A DNA stretch of 64,000 nucleotides from an uncultured Pseudomonadales bacterium (GTDB taxonomy: Bacteria > Pseudomonadota > Gammaproteobacteria > Pseudomonadales > CANNCY01): the NCBI GenBank assembly GCA_947503335.1, contig CANNCY010000002.1, forward strand, positions 434,001-498,000, written 5' to 3'. The first letter of the stretch is position 1, and each line of letters begins with the position of its first letter. Under the pieces are notes generated by a model that was given only the letters and a program-made list of their open reading frames with translations, did no database searches and was not told where the DNA came from. Shown piece after piece: positions 28,288-37,409 of this stretch. The position numbers and the translations under genes are program-made.

Positions 28288-30366
28288 ATGCAGTCTCAAT
28301 TAGTTGATCAATTAATTGCACTACTTCGCTTAAAGGGTAGTGCAATTACTAAGGGCGAGTTTGTCGCGCAGCTGCCTAGTGCATTTAATTGCACTGAGCG
28401 CTTGGCGCTGCGTGCCTGTGATCAGCTGGGTGTGAAGGCATCTGTATTAACCATTTCGGCTGACAACATCGAAAAGCAGCACTTACCTGCTATCGCTCGA
28501 TTTAAGTCGGGTGAATACGCTATTTTAAGAGAGCGCAATGGTCAGCGTTGGATGGTGTCTAACGACAATCACGAAGCGCTGACTTTGTCGCACGACCAAT
28601 TGCGAGAGCAGTTTTCTGGCTCGCTGTTTTTTGTGCAGCCGCCTAATGCCACCGTTGAAGGCTCGCTTAATAAGATCTTGCCCAATCGCTCGCATTGGTT
28701 TTGGAGCATCGTACGCAGTAGTAGCGGTTTATATAAGCCTGCTATTTTAAACTCGCTGTTTATCAATATTTTCGCCTTAGCCAGCCCACTGTTTGTGATG
28801 AACGTTTACGATCGAGTGGTACCTAACGGCGCGATTGATACCTTAACGGCCCTTGCCTTTGGTGCTGTCATGGTGATGGTGTTTGACTTTATTCTTAAAC
28901 GCTATCGTCAACGCTTAGTCGATACTGCCGCAAGACGCGCAGATATATTGCTTTCGTCTCGCTTGTACAACAAGGCATTGCGATTAGATAAGTCTGCTCG
29001 CCCTTCGTCAGTGGGGGTGTTTGCCAATAACCTACGCGACTTTGATTCGCTGCGTAGCTTTATCTCGTCGACCACCATTGTCGCCTTGGCTGACCTACCC
29101 TTTGTCGTGATCTTTTTATTAGTGATCGGGCTAATCGGTGGGCCTTTAGTAGCGATACCTTTACTGCTTATTCCTATCGTGTTGGGCTATAGCTGGTATG
29201 CGCAAAATAAAGCCTTACCAGCCACCGATGCTAGCCACAAGATTAGCGCCCAGAAAAATGCCCATGCTGTAGAGAGCATTGCATCGGCAGACACCATTAA
29301 GCACCTAGGTCTTGAAGGCGAGCGTCTAGCTCAGTACGAAACCCAATCAAGCGAACACGCACACCTTAACTATCAAACCAAAACGATTAATAGCTCTATT
29401 TCGCATGTAGCCGTTTTTGCCCAGCAACTAGCGTCGATTGCGATCATTTGTTGGGGTGTATTCTTAATTAGTGGCCTTGAGCTAACGATGGGTGCACTAA
29501 TCGCCTGTGTAATGATTTCAAGTCGTATCGGTGGGCCTATCTCACAGGTTGCCAACCTAGTTGCACAGTACTCGCAAACTAAAAAAGCCTTTGATGCACT
29601 CGATAGCCTGATGTCACTTAGTGACGATGCAACGCCGCAATCGGGCTCTACCACCCGTGTTAAGACCACCGGTGATATCGAGCTTGCCGGCGTGAATGTT
29701 GCGGTTAGTGAGCAGAAACAAGCGATTATCGATGCCTCACTCAGCATCAAGGCAGGTGATCATATCGCTGTGCTAGGGCGAGTAGGCGCCGGTAAGTCGT
29801 CATTAATCGAACTATTGGCTACTTTGCGCAAGCCTTCGCAGGGTGATATCAGTTATTCGGGTGTTAACCGTTCGCACCAAGATTTATCAGATCTGCGCGA
29901 CGCCATTGCGGTAGTTGATCAAAACCCAGCGTTCTTTACCGGCACCCTTCGCAATAATTTAGACCCGTCACAACTAGCCAGTGACGAGCAACTGTTAGCA
30001 CTAACCTCAGAACTTGGCCTAGATAATTTTATCGCAGACCATCCTGATGGATTAGACCAACCTATTAGCGAGTTTGGTAAATCGTTAAGTGGCGGTCAGC
30101 GCCAGTGCTTAGCACTAATTCGCGCGATACTGCGCAAGCCACAAATTTTGCTATTAGATGAACCTACTAGTGGTTTAGATCGCGTAACAGAAGCAATGAT
30201 GATTAGATTTATGCAGAACCACGCTAAATCAATGACCCTTGTTGTGGCAACACACAAATCATCGATGCTAGAACTAGCAACTCGCGTAATCGTGCTAGAG
30301 CAAGGGCGCATTGCCTTTAACGATAGCCGCGAAGCCTTTGCAAAGGTTTCGGAGGTTCGTAAATGA
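28288..30366 (+). CDS. Type I secretion ABC transporter, LapB-like
   Basis: Inner-membrane ATPase/permease that drives adhesin export. Residues 1-125 are a C39-like domain; the catalytic Cys/His are not evident, as in RTX exporters that do not cleave their substrate. An ABC transmembrane domain of six segments follows (about 150-440). The nucleotide-binding domain has Walker A GRVGAGKSS near 497, signature LSGGQRQ near 600 and Walker B ILLLDEPTSGLD near 622. Length (692) is typical of LapB/RtxB. It starts 6 bp after the adhesin stop and its stop overlaps the next start by 4 bp, so translation is coupled. Confidence 0.94.
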   Translation: MQSQLVDQLIALLRLKGSAITKGEFVAQLPSAFNCTERLALRACDQLGVKASVLTISADNIEKQHLPAIARFKSGEYAILRERNGQRWMVSNDNHEALTLSHDQLREQFSGSLFFVQPPNATVEGSLNKILPNRSHWFWSIVRSSSGLYKPAILNSLFINIFALASPLFVMNVYDRVVPNGAIDTLTALAFGAVMVMVFDFILKRYRQRLVDTAARRADILLSSRLYNKALRLDKSARPSSVGVFANNLRDFDSLRSFISSTTIVALADLPFVVIFLLVIGLIGGPLVAIPLLLIPIVLGYSWYAQNKALPATDASHKISAQKNAHAVESIASADTIKHLGLEGERLAQYETQSSEHAHLNYQTKTINSSISHVAVFAQQLASIAIICWGVFLISGLELTMGALIACVMISSRIGGPISQVANLVAQYSQTKKAFDALDSLMSLSDDATPQSGSTTRVKTTGDIELAGVNVAVSEQKQAIIDASLSIKAGDHIAVLGRVGAGKSSLIELLATLRKPSQGDISYSGVNRSHQDLSDLRDAIAVVDQNPAFFTGTLRNNLDPSQLASDEQLLALTSELGLDNFIADHPDGLDQPISEFGKSLSGGQRQCLALIRAILRKPQILLLDEPTSGLDRVTEAMMIRFMQNHAKSMTLVVATHKSSMLELATRVIVLEQGRIAFNDSREAFAKVSEVRK

Positions 30367-31661
30367 GCGATAAGAAAGAACTTTTGTATACCGATGCGGT
30401 AACAGCTGCTTACTTAGAAGAACAACCAAAGCGCACCATCGCAGCCAGCTATGTTATTGGCGCGATGACTATCGGTCTTATTTTATGGGCAATGTTTGCT
30501 GAGATAGACGAATTTACACGTGCCACTGGCAAGGTAGTGCCAAGCCAAGACGTGCAGGTTATTCAAAACCTAGAAGGCGGTATCGTCGAAGAAATCTTTG
30601 CTCGCGAGGGGCAGTTAGTTAATCGCGATGAAGCTATCATTCGCTTAGACGACACCCGTTTTGCATCTAGCGCAAATGAAGCCTCTATTGAAATTAAATA
30701 CCTCGTTGAGAAACGTGCGCGTCTTACCGCCGAAGCAAATGGCGAAAACTATACACCTATCGACCCACAATACGCGCAAAATGAGCTAAAGCTATTTCAA
30801 ACGCGCGCGGCTTCATTAAACAATGACAAAACCATTGTTAACGAGCGAATCGAACAGCGCGAAATTAGACTTGCCGATGTGGTCAACCAGAAAACTAGCT
30901 CACGCGCGCAATTTGCATTACTTGAAAAAGAATACAATCTAACCAAGCCCCTAATTGCCGAAGGCGCGGTGTCAGAAGTAGAAGTGCTGCGCTTAGAGCG
31001 CAGTGTTGAAGAGATGCGTCAGCGCGCTCGATCGTTAGATGCCGAGGCCGGTGCCCTACGATCTGAAATTGAAGAGCTTGAGTCGACTCTAGCCCTTTCA
31101 GACACTAATTTTCAGGCCGCCGCCCAAGAAGAACGCAACGAAATTGTTGCTCGTATCGATATGCTGCAACAGTCGGCACAGCGCGTTGATGACCAATTAG
31201 ACCGCACCATTGTTCGCTCGCCTGTTAAAGGCACAGTGAAGGTAATGCATGTATCGACGATTGGCGGTGTTGTTCAACCAGGTATGAACCTTGTCGAGAT
31301 TGTACCCTTCGAAGATCAGCTAATGGTTGAGGTTAAAGTGCGCCCTATGGATATCGCCTTTATCCACCCAGATCAGCAGGCGTCGGTTCGTATCACAGCC
31401 TATGACTTTTCGATTCATGGCGATCTAAAGGGCAAAGTAGTTAACATTAGCCCTGACTCGATCGTTGATGAACAGGGCGAAAGCTACTACTTAGTTAAGA
31501 TCTTAACCGATGACCCTAGCTTGCAAACTAGCTTCAAAGATTTACCGATTATTCCTGGTATGACCGTAGATGCCGGTATCTTAACCGGCAAAAAAACCGT
31601 ACTAGATTACCTTTTAAAACCGATTATAAAAACGGCCGATAACGCCATGAGAGAGCGATAA
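30363..31661 (+). CDS. Type I secretion membrane-fusion protein, LapC/HlyD-like
   Basis: Periplasmic adaptor linking the ABC transporter to the TolC channel. The 432-residue protein has one membrane anchor (about 25-45, YVIGAMTIGLILWAMFAEI), a lipoyl half near residue 65 (VIQNLEGGIVEEIFAREG), a long coiled coil (about 95-275), the second lipoyl half (TIVRSPVKGTVKVMHVSTIG) and a C-terminal beta-barrel. ATGA overlap with the ABC gene. The GGIV and GVVQPG signatures are classic for the HlyD family. Confidence 0.94.
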   Translation: MSDKKELLYTDAVTAAYLEEQPKRTIAASYVIGAMTIGLILWAMFAEIDEFTRATGKVVPSQDVQVIQNLEGGIVEEIFAREGQLVNRDEAIIRLDDTRFASSANEASIEIKYLVEKRARLTAEANGENYTPIDPQYAQNELKLFQTRAASLNNDKTIVNERIEQREIRLADVVNQKTSSRAQFALLEKEYNLTKPLIAEGAVSEVEVLRLERSVEEMRQRARSLDAEAGALRSEIEELESTLALSDTNFQAAAQEERNEIVARIDMLQQSAQRVDDQLDRTIVRSPVKGTVKVMHVSTIGGVVQPGMNLVEIVPFEDQLMVEVKVRPMDIAFIHPDQQASVRITAYDFSIHGDLKGKVVNISPDSIVDEQGESYYLVKILTDDPSLQTSFKDLPIIPGMTVDAGILTGKKTVLDYLLKPIIKTADNAMRER

Positions 31662-31662
31662 T

Positions 31663-32301
31663 ATGAAAACCATCGTACTACTAGCTTCATTAACATTTGC
31701 TGCGTCTGTTGCTGCTGACGTTAAGCCTGCTGAAAAGATTAAAGCAACGCCACAGGGCCTGTCGACAAGCACCCATAGCATCATCGACTCAGACCGCGAT
31801 GGCGTGGCACTTGAGTTTGATCAGTGCCGCTCTACCCCATACGGTATCCCTGTCGATGAAAAGGGATGCTCGGTATGTCCAGAGGGTACATTAGATAGCG
31901 CTGAGGGTTGCTTTGTTGAAAACGGTGAAACATTGGTTTATCCCATCAACGTTAAATTTGATACCGACTCATCTGAGATTGAAGAGGCTTACTTAAGCGA
32001 GCTTCAGATTACGTCACAGCTAATGATCGAACATGGTATTACCAATATCGTGATCGCCGGCCACACCGATGATCAGGGTTCAAACGAATACAATGACAAA
32101 TTGGCCCACGACCGCGCACTAGCCGTAGCAAATGCTCTAACGCGCTATGGTGTACCTGCCGAAGTATTGGTAACCGAGGGTCACGGAGAGTTAAAGCCAA
32201 TCGCTGACAACACAAGTGATGAGGGGCGTCTACAAAACCGCCGTGTTACTGCAGAGCTTCGTGTTAACGTAAACGATAAGCGCTACGTCATTAAGAAGTA
32301 A
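31663..32301 (+). CDS. OmpA-family peptidoglycan-binding protein of the adhesin operon
   Basis: A 212-residue exported protein: signal peptide (about 1-18, ending SVAA), a short calcium-binding-like DSDRDGV segment with four cysteines (about 45-87), and an OmpA C-terminal domain (about 95-205) with IAGHTDDQGSNEYNDKLAHD and NRRVTAEL, the peptidoglycan-binding signature. It starts 1 bp after the HlyD stop. Shewanella bpfA loci also carry an OmpA gene with the T1SS genes, so it is probably an accessory that anchors the secretion apparatus or adhesin to the wall. Last gene of the operon. Confidence 0.88.
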   Translation: MKTIVLLASLTFAASVAADVKPAEKIKATPQGLSTSTHSIIDSDRDGVALEFDQCRSTPYGIPVDEKGCSVCPEGTLDSAEGCFVENGETLVYPINVKFDTDSSEIEEAYLSELQITSQLMIEHGITNIVIAGHTDDQGSNEYNDKLAHDRALAVANALTRYGVPAEVLVTEGHGELKPIADNTSDEGRLQNRRVTAELRVNVNDKRYVIKK

Positions 32302-32318
32302 AATAGAGTTAATCTCTC

Positions 32319-32352
32319 TTGTTGCCTGCTCGTAAAAAACGGCAGGCAACAA
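32319..32352. terminator. Terminator-like hairpin after the adhesin operon
   Basis: An 11-bp perfect inverted repeat (32319-32329 TTGTTGCCTGC with 32342-32352), 12-nt loop, between the ompA stop at 32301 and the convergent amidohydrolase stop at 32374. The following T-content is weak, so it may be bidirectional or Rho-assisted. Confidence 0.55.
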
Positions 32353-32373
32353 CTTAATCTCTTGACGCCATTC

Positions 32374-33936
32374 TTACTTTTTGTCGCTTTTCGCCTTTTC
32401 TACAATCGCCTTAACGTCTTTCTTTAGTTCAACGACGTCGTAAACGATACCGTCTTTTATGGTATAGCGAATACCCTCTGTATTATGCGGCTTGCCTTCG
32501 TCGTTAAGTTTGAAGGTACCAGTGGCGTATAAGGTTTTGAAATTAGCTAATGGGTTTTCTCGCACAACCACAATGTCTGCTTTTTTGCCCGGGCGTAGAC
32601 TACCGATATCGTCTTGCATACCTAGCACTTCTGCGCCATTAAAGGTTGCTGATCGCAGTACTTCTAACGGATGAAAACCTGCCTCTTGCAACATTTCTAA
32701 TTCACGCACAAAGCCAAAGCCATAGATGCTAAAGATATAACCCGAGTCACTACCAGTCGTTACTCGCCCACCAGCATTTTTATAGTCGTTAACAAACTGC
32801 ATCCATCGGTTGTAATTTTGCTTCCACTCAAGTTCATTTGCGGTGGTCCAGTCAAACCAGTACGAACCATGGGCGCGACGGCTTGGTTGAAAGAACTCCC
32901 ATAGTGTTGGCAATGTGTATTCTTGATGCCAGGGTAAATGCATGGCGCGGGTTAAATCACGAGATGCATCATAAATTGAAAACGTTGGGTTTAGGGTAAA
33001 GTTATTCGCCTTCAATGCGTCGATGGTATCGTTCCATAACTCGCTGCCAGGTGGTGTTGCCTGTTGCCAAAGCTTACCGGCCTCGCCAAAGCGGTGCTGC
33101 TCGTTTTGATAGTTATACTCTGCGGGATAATGCTGAATATGTTTATCTTCGAACATAGACTCTGGCAATCCATACCAGTGTTCCATCGTATCCAGACCTA
33201 GATTAGATGACACCAACACATTCATGTCGGCTACCTCTAACTGCGCATGGTGCATCATGGTACCTAAACCATGCTGCTTAGCTTCATCAATGGCGGCACG
33301 CATAATCTCTGGGCGAGCGCCAAAAAACTTTATACCCTTGGCCCCTTGCGGCACGATACTCTTTACCCACTCGCGCGCTTGCTGCGGTGTTGTAATCGGC
33401 TTGCCATAACCCATACCAAACCCAAAGTAAGGCACGATTCGAGGCGAGGCTATGCGATTGTCTTTAGCACGTTCAACGTGATACATCGTCCATTCGGGGC
33501 CAGCAAATGAACCGGGTTCACGTACGGTGGTGATACCATGAGCAAGCCACAATTTAAGCACGTATTCTGCTGGGATATTGTCAGCAGAGTTACCGATATG
33601 GCCATGCATATCGACAAAACCCGGCAACAAATAGTGCCCATGCACATCGATCTCTTTGTCACCCTTATTAGCTTTAGGGCGATCTTCAACAAGAATGGGC
33701 GTACCGGGGTAACCAACGTTATGAATAGATACAATGCGGTCATCTTCGATAACAATATCTACTGGGCCACGTGGTGGAGCGCCCTCGCCATTAACAAGAA
33801 TGCCCCCACGTAATATCAAACGATCATAAGGGCCATCGCCGCGATCACGGTCGGGCGCTTTATCGCCAGGTGCTGCATTCACCGCTACGGCGGAAAACAC
33901 CGATATTGCAATCAACGTCGTTAGTTTTTTAATCAT
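32374..33936 (-). CDS. Exported amidohydrolase (imidazolonepropionase-like superfamily)
   Basis: A 520-residue metal-dependent hydrolase with a clear signal peptide (MIKKLTTLIAISVFSAVAVN, cleavage after NAA). Metal-site motifs of the amidohydrolase superfamily: FVDMHGHIGN (HxH), MMHHAQLE, DTMEHWYG and TGSDSGY (the late Asp). The TIM-barrel is flanked by the usual beta-sandwich (LILRGGILVNGEG at the start, GSLRPGKKADIVVVRENPL at the end). The frame opens further upstream at 33984, but ATG 33934-33936 follows AAGGGG at good spacing and starts the signal peptide. Family members include secreted Xaa-Pro or cyclic-imide hydrolases; substrate unknown. Convergent with the adhesin operon. Confidence 0.85.
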   Translation of the reverse strand: MIKKLTTLIAISVFSAVAVNAAPGDKAPDRDRGDGPYDRLILRGGILVNGEGAPPRGPVDIVIEDDRIVSIHNVGYPGTPILVEDRPKANKGDKEIDVHGHYLLPGFVDMHGHIGNSADNIPAEYVLKLWLAHGITTVREPGSFAGPEWTMYHVERAKDNRIASPRIVPYFGFGMGYGKPITTPQQAREWVKSIVPQGAKGIKFFGARPEIMRAAIDEAKQHGLGTMMHHAQLEVADMNVLVSSNLGLDTMEHWYGLPESMFEDKHIQHYPAEYNYQNEQHRFGEAGKLWQQATPPGSELWNDTIDALKANNFTLNPTFSIYDASRDLTRAMHLPWHQEYTLPTLWEFFQPSRRAHGSYWFDWTTANELEWKQNYNRWMQFVNDYKNAGGRVTTGSDSGYIFSIYGFGFVRELEMLQEAGFHPLEVLRSATFNGAEVLGMQDDIGSLRPGKKADIVVVRENPLANFKTLYATGTFKLNDEGKPHNTEGIRYTIKDGIVYDVVELKKDVKAIVEKAKSDKK

Positions 33937-33982
33937 ATTAAGCCCCTTGCCGTTTGCTTGGTTCAACGATACATTTGAACCC

Positions 33983-34255
33983 ATGACTTTTTCAATTATT
34001 GCGCCACTGGTAAGCCTGTGGGCCTGCCTAGCCTATTTTAAGTACCCGCGTCGTATTCAGCTGATATCGCTTATCGCTGAAGCTGGCGCGATTGCTTTGG
34101 TAGTAGCACTGACGCCGGCGCTATGTATGTCTGATCAAAGCTGTGTTGATCATTGGCGCAGCAGCCTAATTGGCTGGCTATTTTTAGCCATTAACCTAGG
34201 CATGCTCGCCCCCCTGTTTGGCGCCTATAGCCCTAGGCGCCGTGAGCCTGATTAA
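33983..34255 (+). CDS. Small hypothetical membrane protein
   Basis: A 90-codon ORF from the ATG at 33983 with about three hydrophobic segments (residues about 4-18, 26-46 and 60-80) and a basic C-terminal tail (YSPRRREPD). It fills the gap between the divergent amidohydrolase and the convergent metalloprotease, overlapping the latter's stop by 4 bp. No strong Shine-Dalgarno is visible; a TTG at 33947 would extend it by 12 residues. I recognise no family. Hydrophobic pattern and neat gap-filling favour a real gene, but it is unproven. Confidence 0.5.
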   Translation: MTFSIIAPLVSLWACLAYFKYPRRIQLISLIAEAGAIALVVALTPALCMSDQSCVDHWRSSLIGWLFLAINLGMLAPLFGAYSPRRREPD

Positions 34256-36588
34256 ATCGGTGACCCTGGTGGCAGGCGATTAATCTTATTGCGCTCAAAT
34301 GCGCTAACAGCCTGCTCTATTTTAGCCGCTTCAAACTTCCAGAAACCAGGATTACCCTTTACTGCCGATCGGCGCTGCGCCCAACGCTTTTGTTCAACCA
34401 GACGCCACCAAGCGGCCGCTTGCACCTCATCAGACACATCACTACTGTTCATTAAATCGATTAAAGAGTCGTGAGTAACCGACGCGATACGCTGTGCAAT
34501 AAGCTGCTCTCGCCCGTTGTCTTTTGCTTCACGCACCTGATTTAACAGCTCGTTGATTAAGGTATCGGCGTTAAACTGGGCATCATCTAATGACGACTGT
34601 AAATTGAGTCGGTGAAGACGCTGAGCATTTAACAAGTATCGCAGGCTATGACGTGCCAATGCCTCGGCCATCGCGACGTTGTCGACCACATTAGCCGCTT
34701 GCGTAGGCGAGTTTTCGCGGCTGCGGTTATACCCGTAAGCAATCGGCGCAATTTTAGCTTCAAGCTTAGCCGGCAGTACAAGGTTTTCAGGCTGCAGTGT
34801 GGCCAGCATGGCTTGCAGCGCTGCCTTCTGGCTTTGCACATTGACTGCTTTGTTTTCAACTAGCACATCAGTCTGCGAGTTTGATCGGTATTGCACACCC
34901 GCAATTAGTTTAGCCGCACCCTCAATTTGATAACGGTGCATGTTGTATACAGGCACCAACCAAAGGTCTAGTGATGACCACGGCTGATGTTTAGGCAGGG
35001 CTTTTTCAGTTAGGTTCTCTAACACATGTTTGCGCACTGCCATTACACGCGTTAGCTCATCAGCTGCATTGGCGCCGTTATCCCATAAATGGCCCGCAGG
35101 GTGCGAACCACCCACAGGGCGTGCCCCTGGGTCTGAGATAAATTCGATGCCCGACTTAAGCATTTGTTGATAGGTGTCTGCAGGGTTATCACCATAGCCA
35201 TACTGCACAACCAGCTTATCCCACTCGCCGATACCTTCTTTATAGTCATTAGATAAGCTTATCTTGCCGTTATCTAATTCTATTAAGGGGTGCGGATAAT
35301 CCATTACCGAGGCGCGGTCACTAGCACTCGCAGCAAAATTGTGGGCAATACCTAGAGTGTGCCCTACTTCGTGCGCAGACAGTTGACGAATACGGGCAAG
35401 GGCGAGTTGCTCTGCACGCTCGTCTTGAGCGTCATTAAGCATCGCCTGTGCGATTAAAAGATCTTGTCGTACACGCAAGCTACCTAGCGTTACGTTACCT
35501 TTTAAAATTTCGCCAGTACGCGGGTCAGACACACTATAACCATAACTCCAGCCGCGAGTTGCACGATGCACCCAGTGAATCATGTTATAACGTACGTCCA
35601 TTGGGTCGGCACCCTCTGGTAGCATTTCGACACGATAGGCATCTTTAAAACCCGCTGCTTCAAAGGCATCTGCCCACCACATCGCGCCTTCGATCAATGC
35701 GGTTCGCACTGGTTCTGGTGCACCACGATCTAAGTAATAAACGATAGGAGCAACTGCTTCAGACATTGCAGCTCTTGGTTCTTTCTTTTCTAGGCGATGA
35801 CGCATAATCAATCGCTTTCTAGTGTCGGCATCTAGAGGCGCACTGTAATCAACGTACTCTAAATTAAAGAAGCCACTGTTTGGCTCAAACGCAAGTGGTT
35901 GATAGCCTGCTTCTGGCAGTGCGATAAACGAATGATGAAGGTGTAACACAAAGCCATCAGTGTTTGCGGCAACATCACGAACATATTGGCCTGCACCACC
36001 ACCGATAAAAGCAACGGCGGCTTCTAGCTCAGTATTGGTTTCAAAGGCCTTAGTGCGCTTTGCAAAGATCTTAGAACGATCGGCATTGGCTTTATAGCTA
36101 CCCTGCTTCTGATTCTTAAGACGATCAGCAACGCCATAATGGTCAGCTAGCACAAACGCCGTCGCATCGATCAACCACTGCTCGTCATCTTCAGCAACAA
36201 CCTTAAAGCTATACAAAATATGGTCGGCGAAGGCTTCTTCTACCGCTAGGTTTTCTAGGGCGTTTTGCGAGGTGCCACGGTAGTTAAGATTGTGCTGCTT
36301 TAACAACACACGATCGCCACGCCCTTCAAACGATGTCAGCATCGACTCGCCCAACTGACCACGATCTAAACCGATATCGTTAGAACCTAGTCCGCGCGCT
36401 AGTGACGGGTAATAGATATGCTCACCAAGCTGCTTATCGACGCCTAAGTAAAGCTGATTAGTTGATGCATTAGTGTACACATCGATAAATCCCGCTTGTT
36501 TCGTAAAACCCTTAGTTTCACTGTCTAAACTCGCCCATACAGGTGCAATAAACAGCACAGATAAAATAAGACCGAACAACTTACGCAT
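34252..36588 (-). CDS. Exported zinc-dependent metalloprotease (metzincin-like)
   Basis: A 778-residue protein with a signal peptide (MRKLFGLILSVLFIAPVWA). The centre carries HEVGHTLGIAHNF (near residue 405), the HExxHxxGxxH zinc signature of metzincins, followed by SVMDYPHP with the Met-turn. N- and C-terminal extensions match the large DUF5117/DUF4953-type family common in marine gammaproteobacteria and Bacteroidetes. Probably periplasmic or surface protein degradation. Monocistronic on this strand; the divergent rlmA starts 44 bp away. Confidence 0.86.
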   Translation of the reverse strand: MRKLFGLILSVLFIAPVWASLDSETKGFTKQAGFIDVYTNASTNQLYLGVDKQLGEHIYYPSLARGLGSNDIGLDRGQLGESMLTSFEGRGDRVLLKQHNLNYRGTSQNALENLAVEEAFADHILYSFKVVAEDDEQWLIDATAFVLADHYGVADRLKNQKQGSYKANADRSKIFAKRTKAFETNTELEAAVAFIGGGAGQYVRDVAANTDGFVLHLHHSFIALPEAGYQPLAFEPNSGFFNLEYVDYSAPLDADTRKRLIMRHRLEKKEPRAAMSEAVAPIVYYLDRGAPEPVRTALIEGAMWWADAFEAAGFKDAYRVEMLPEGADPMDVRYNMIHWVHRATRGWSYGYSVSDPRTGEILKGNVTLGSLRVRQDLLIAQAMLNDAQDERAEQLALARIRQLSAHEVGHTLGIAHNFAASASDRASVMDYPHPLIELDNGKISLSNDYKEGIGEWDKLVVQYGYGDNPADTYQQMLKSGIEFISDPGARPVGGSHPAGHLWDNGANAADELTRVMAVRKHVLENLTEKALPKHQPWSSLDLWLVPVYNMHRYQIEGAAKLIAGVQYRSNSQTDVLVENKAVNVQSQKAALQAMLATLQPENLVLPAKLEAKIAPIAYGYNRSRENSPTQAANVVDNVAMAEALARHSLRYLLNAQRLHRLNLQSSLDDAQFNADTLINELLNQVREAKDNGREQLIAQRIASVTHDSLIDLMNSSDVSDEVQAAAWWRLVEQKRWAQRRSAVKGNPGFWKFEAAKIEQAVSAFERNKINRLPPGSPI

Positions 36589-36632
36589 TAGATCCCCTAT
36601 AATGATCTTTTAATTATTCTTGAGCACTATAG

Positions 36633-37409
36633 ATGTGGACATGCCCTCTATGCAACGCGCAGTTATCACAACAGGGTAAAACTTGGCGTTGCGAGCAAAA
36701 TCATAGCTTTGATCAGGCCAAAGAGGGCTATCTGAATCTTTTGCCCGTACAAAAAAAGCGCAGCAAAGACCCCGGCGATAATGCTGAAATGGTCATAAAG
36801 CGGCGCGAGTTTTTGGCGCTAGGCCATTACCAACCCTTTGTAGAAGCCATCAACAGTCAATTAACCGATACGTCAGGCATCGACCTAGGCTGCGGAGAGG
36901 GGTTTTATACCTCACAGTTTAAAGGTAATTGGCAAGGCTGTGACATATCTAAAGAGGCAGTAAAACGCGCAGCAAAGCGCTATAAAAACTGCCACTTTGC
37001 CGTTGCAAGTACTGCCGCTTTACCGATACCTGATCAAAGTGTCGCACAGGCAGTAGGCGTATTTGCACCCGTGTTTGTTGACGAAGTGTTGCGCGTGCTA
37101 AAGCCGGAAGGCATCTTTGTACTCGCCGGCCCAGGGCCAGAACACTTGGCTAGCCTGAAAGAAAAGATTTACCCTACAGCCGAACCTAGTACACCGGTGC
37201 CGATCGACGATGATCGATTAGCGCTGATTGATAGTACGATAGTTACCTCATCGTTTTCGCTGTCGTCATCAACTGATATCGAAGCGCTTATTTCAATGAC
37301 GCCGATGCATTACCATGGCGATCAACAAGCAAAAGCTGATGTTATTAAATCAGCGCATTTAGATACCAGTGCGCAATTTTTGATTCGCACCTTTAAGAGA
37401 GTTGCCTGA
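36633..37409 (+). CDS. rlmA: 23S rRNA (guanine745-N1)-methyltransferase
   Basis: SAM-dependent methylation of G745 in 23S rRNA helix 35. The 258-residue protein starts with a zinc finger (CPLC at 4-7, then CEQNH at 20-24), then AKEGYLNLLPVQKK, typical of RlmA(I), and a Rossmann SAM-binding motif GIDLGCGEGFYTSQF near residue 88. Length matches the E. coli enzyme (269). The stop overlaps the next start by one base (TGATG), so the TSUP gene is probably translationally coupled. Confidence 0.92.
   Translation: MWTCPLCNAQLSQQGKTWRCEQNHSFDQAKEGYLNLLPVQKKRSKDPGDNAEMVIKRREFLALGHYQPFVEAINSQLTDTSGIDLGCGEGFYTSQFKGNWQGCDISKEAVKRAAKRYKNCHFAVASTAALPIPDQSVAQAVGVFAPVFVDEVLRVLKPEGIFVLAGPGPEHLASLKEKIYPTAEPSTPVPIDDDRLALIDSTIVTSSFSLSSSTDIEALISMTPMHYHGDQQAKADVIKSAHLDTSAQFLIRTFKRVA

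Noticed and set aside
33224-33813. Plus- and minus-strand ORFs inside the amidohydrolase gene
   Set aside because: They are shadows of the conserved metallohydrolase frame, without RBS or recognisable domains.
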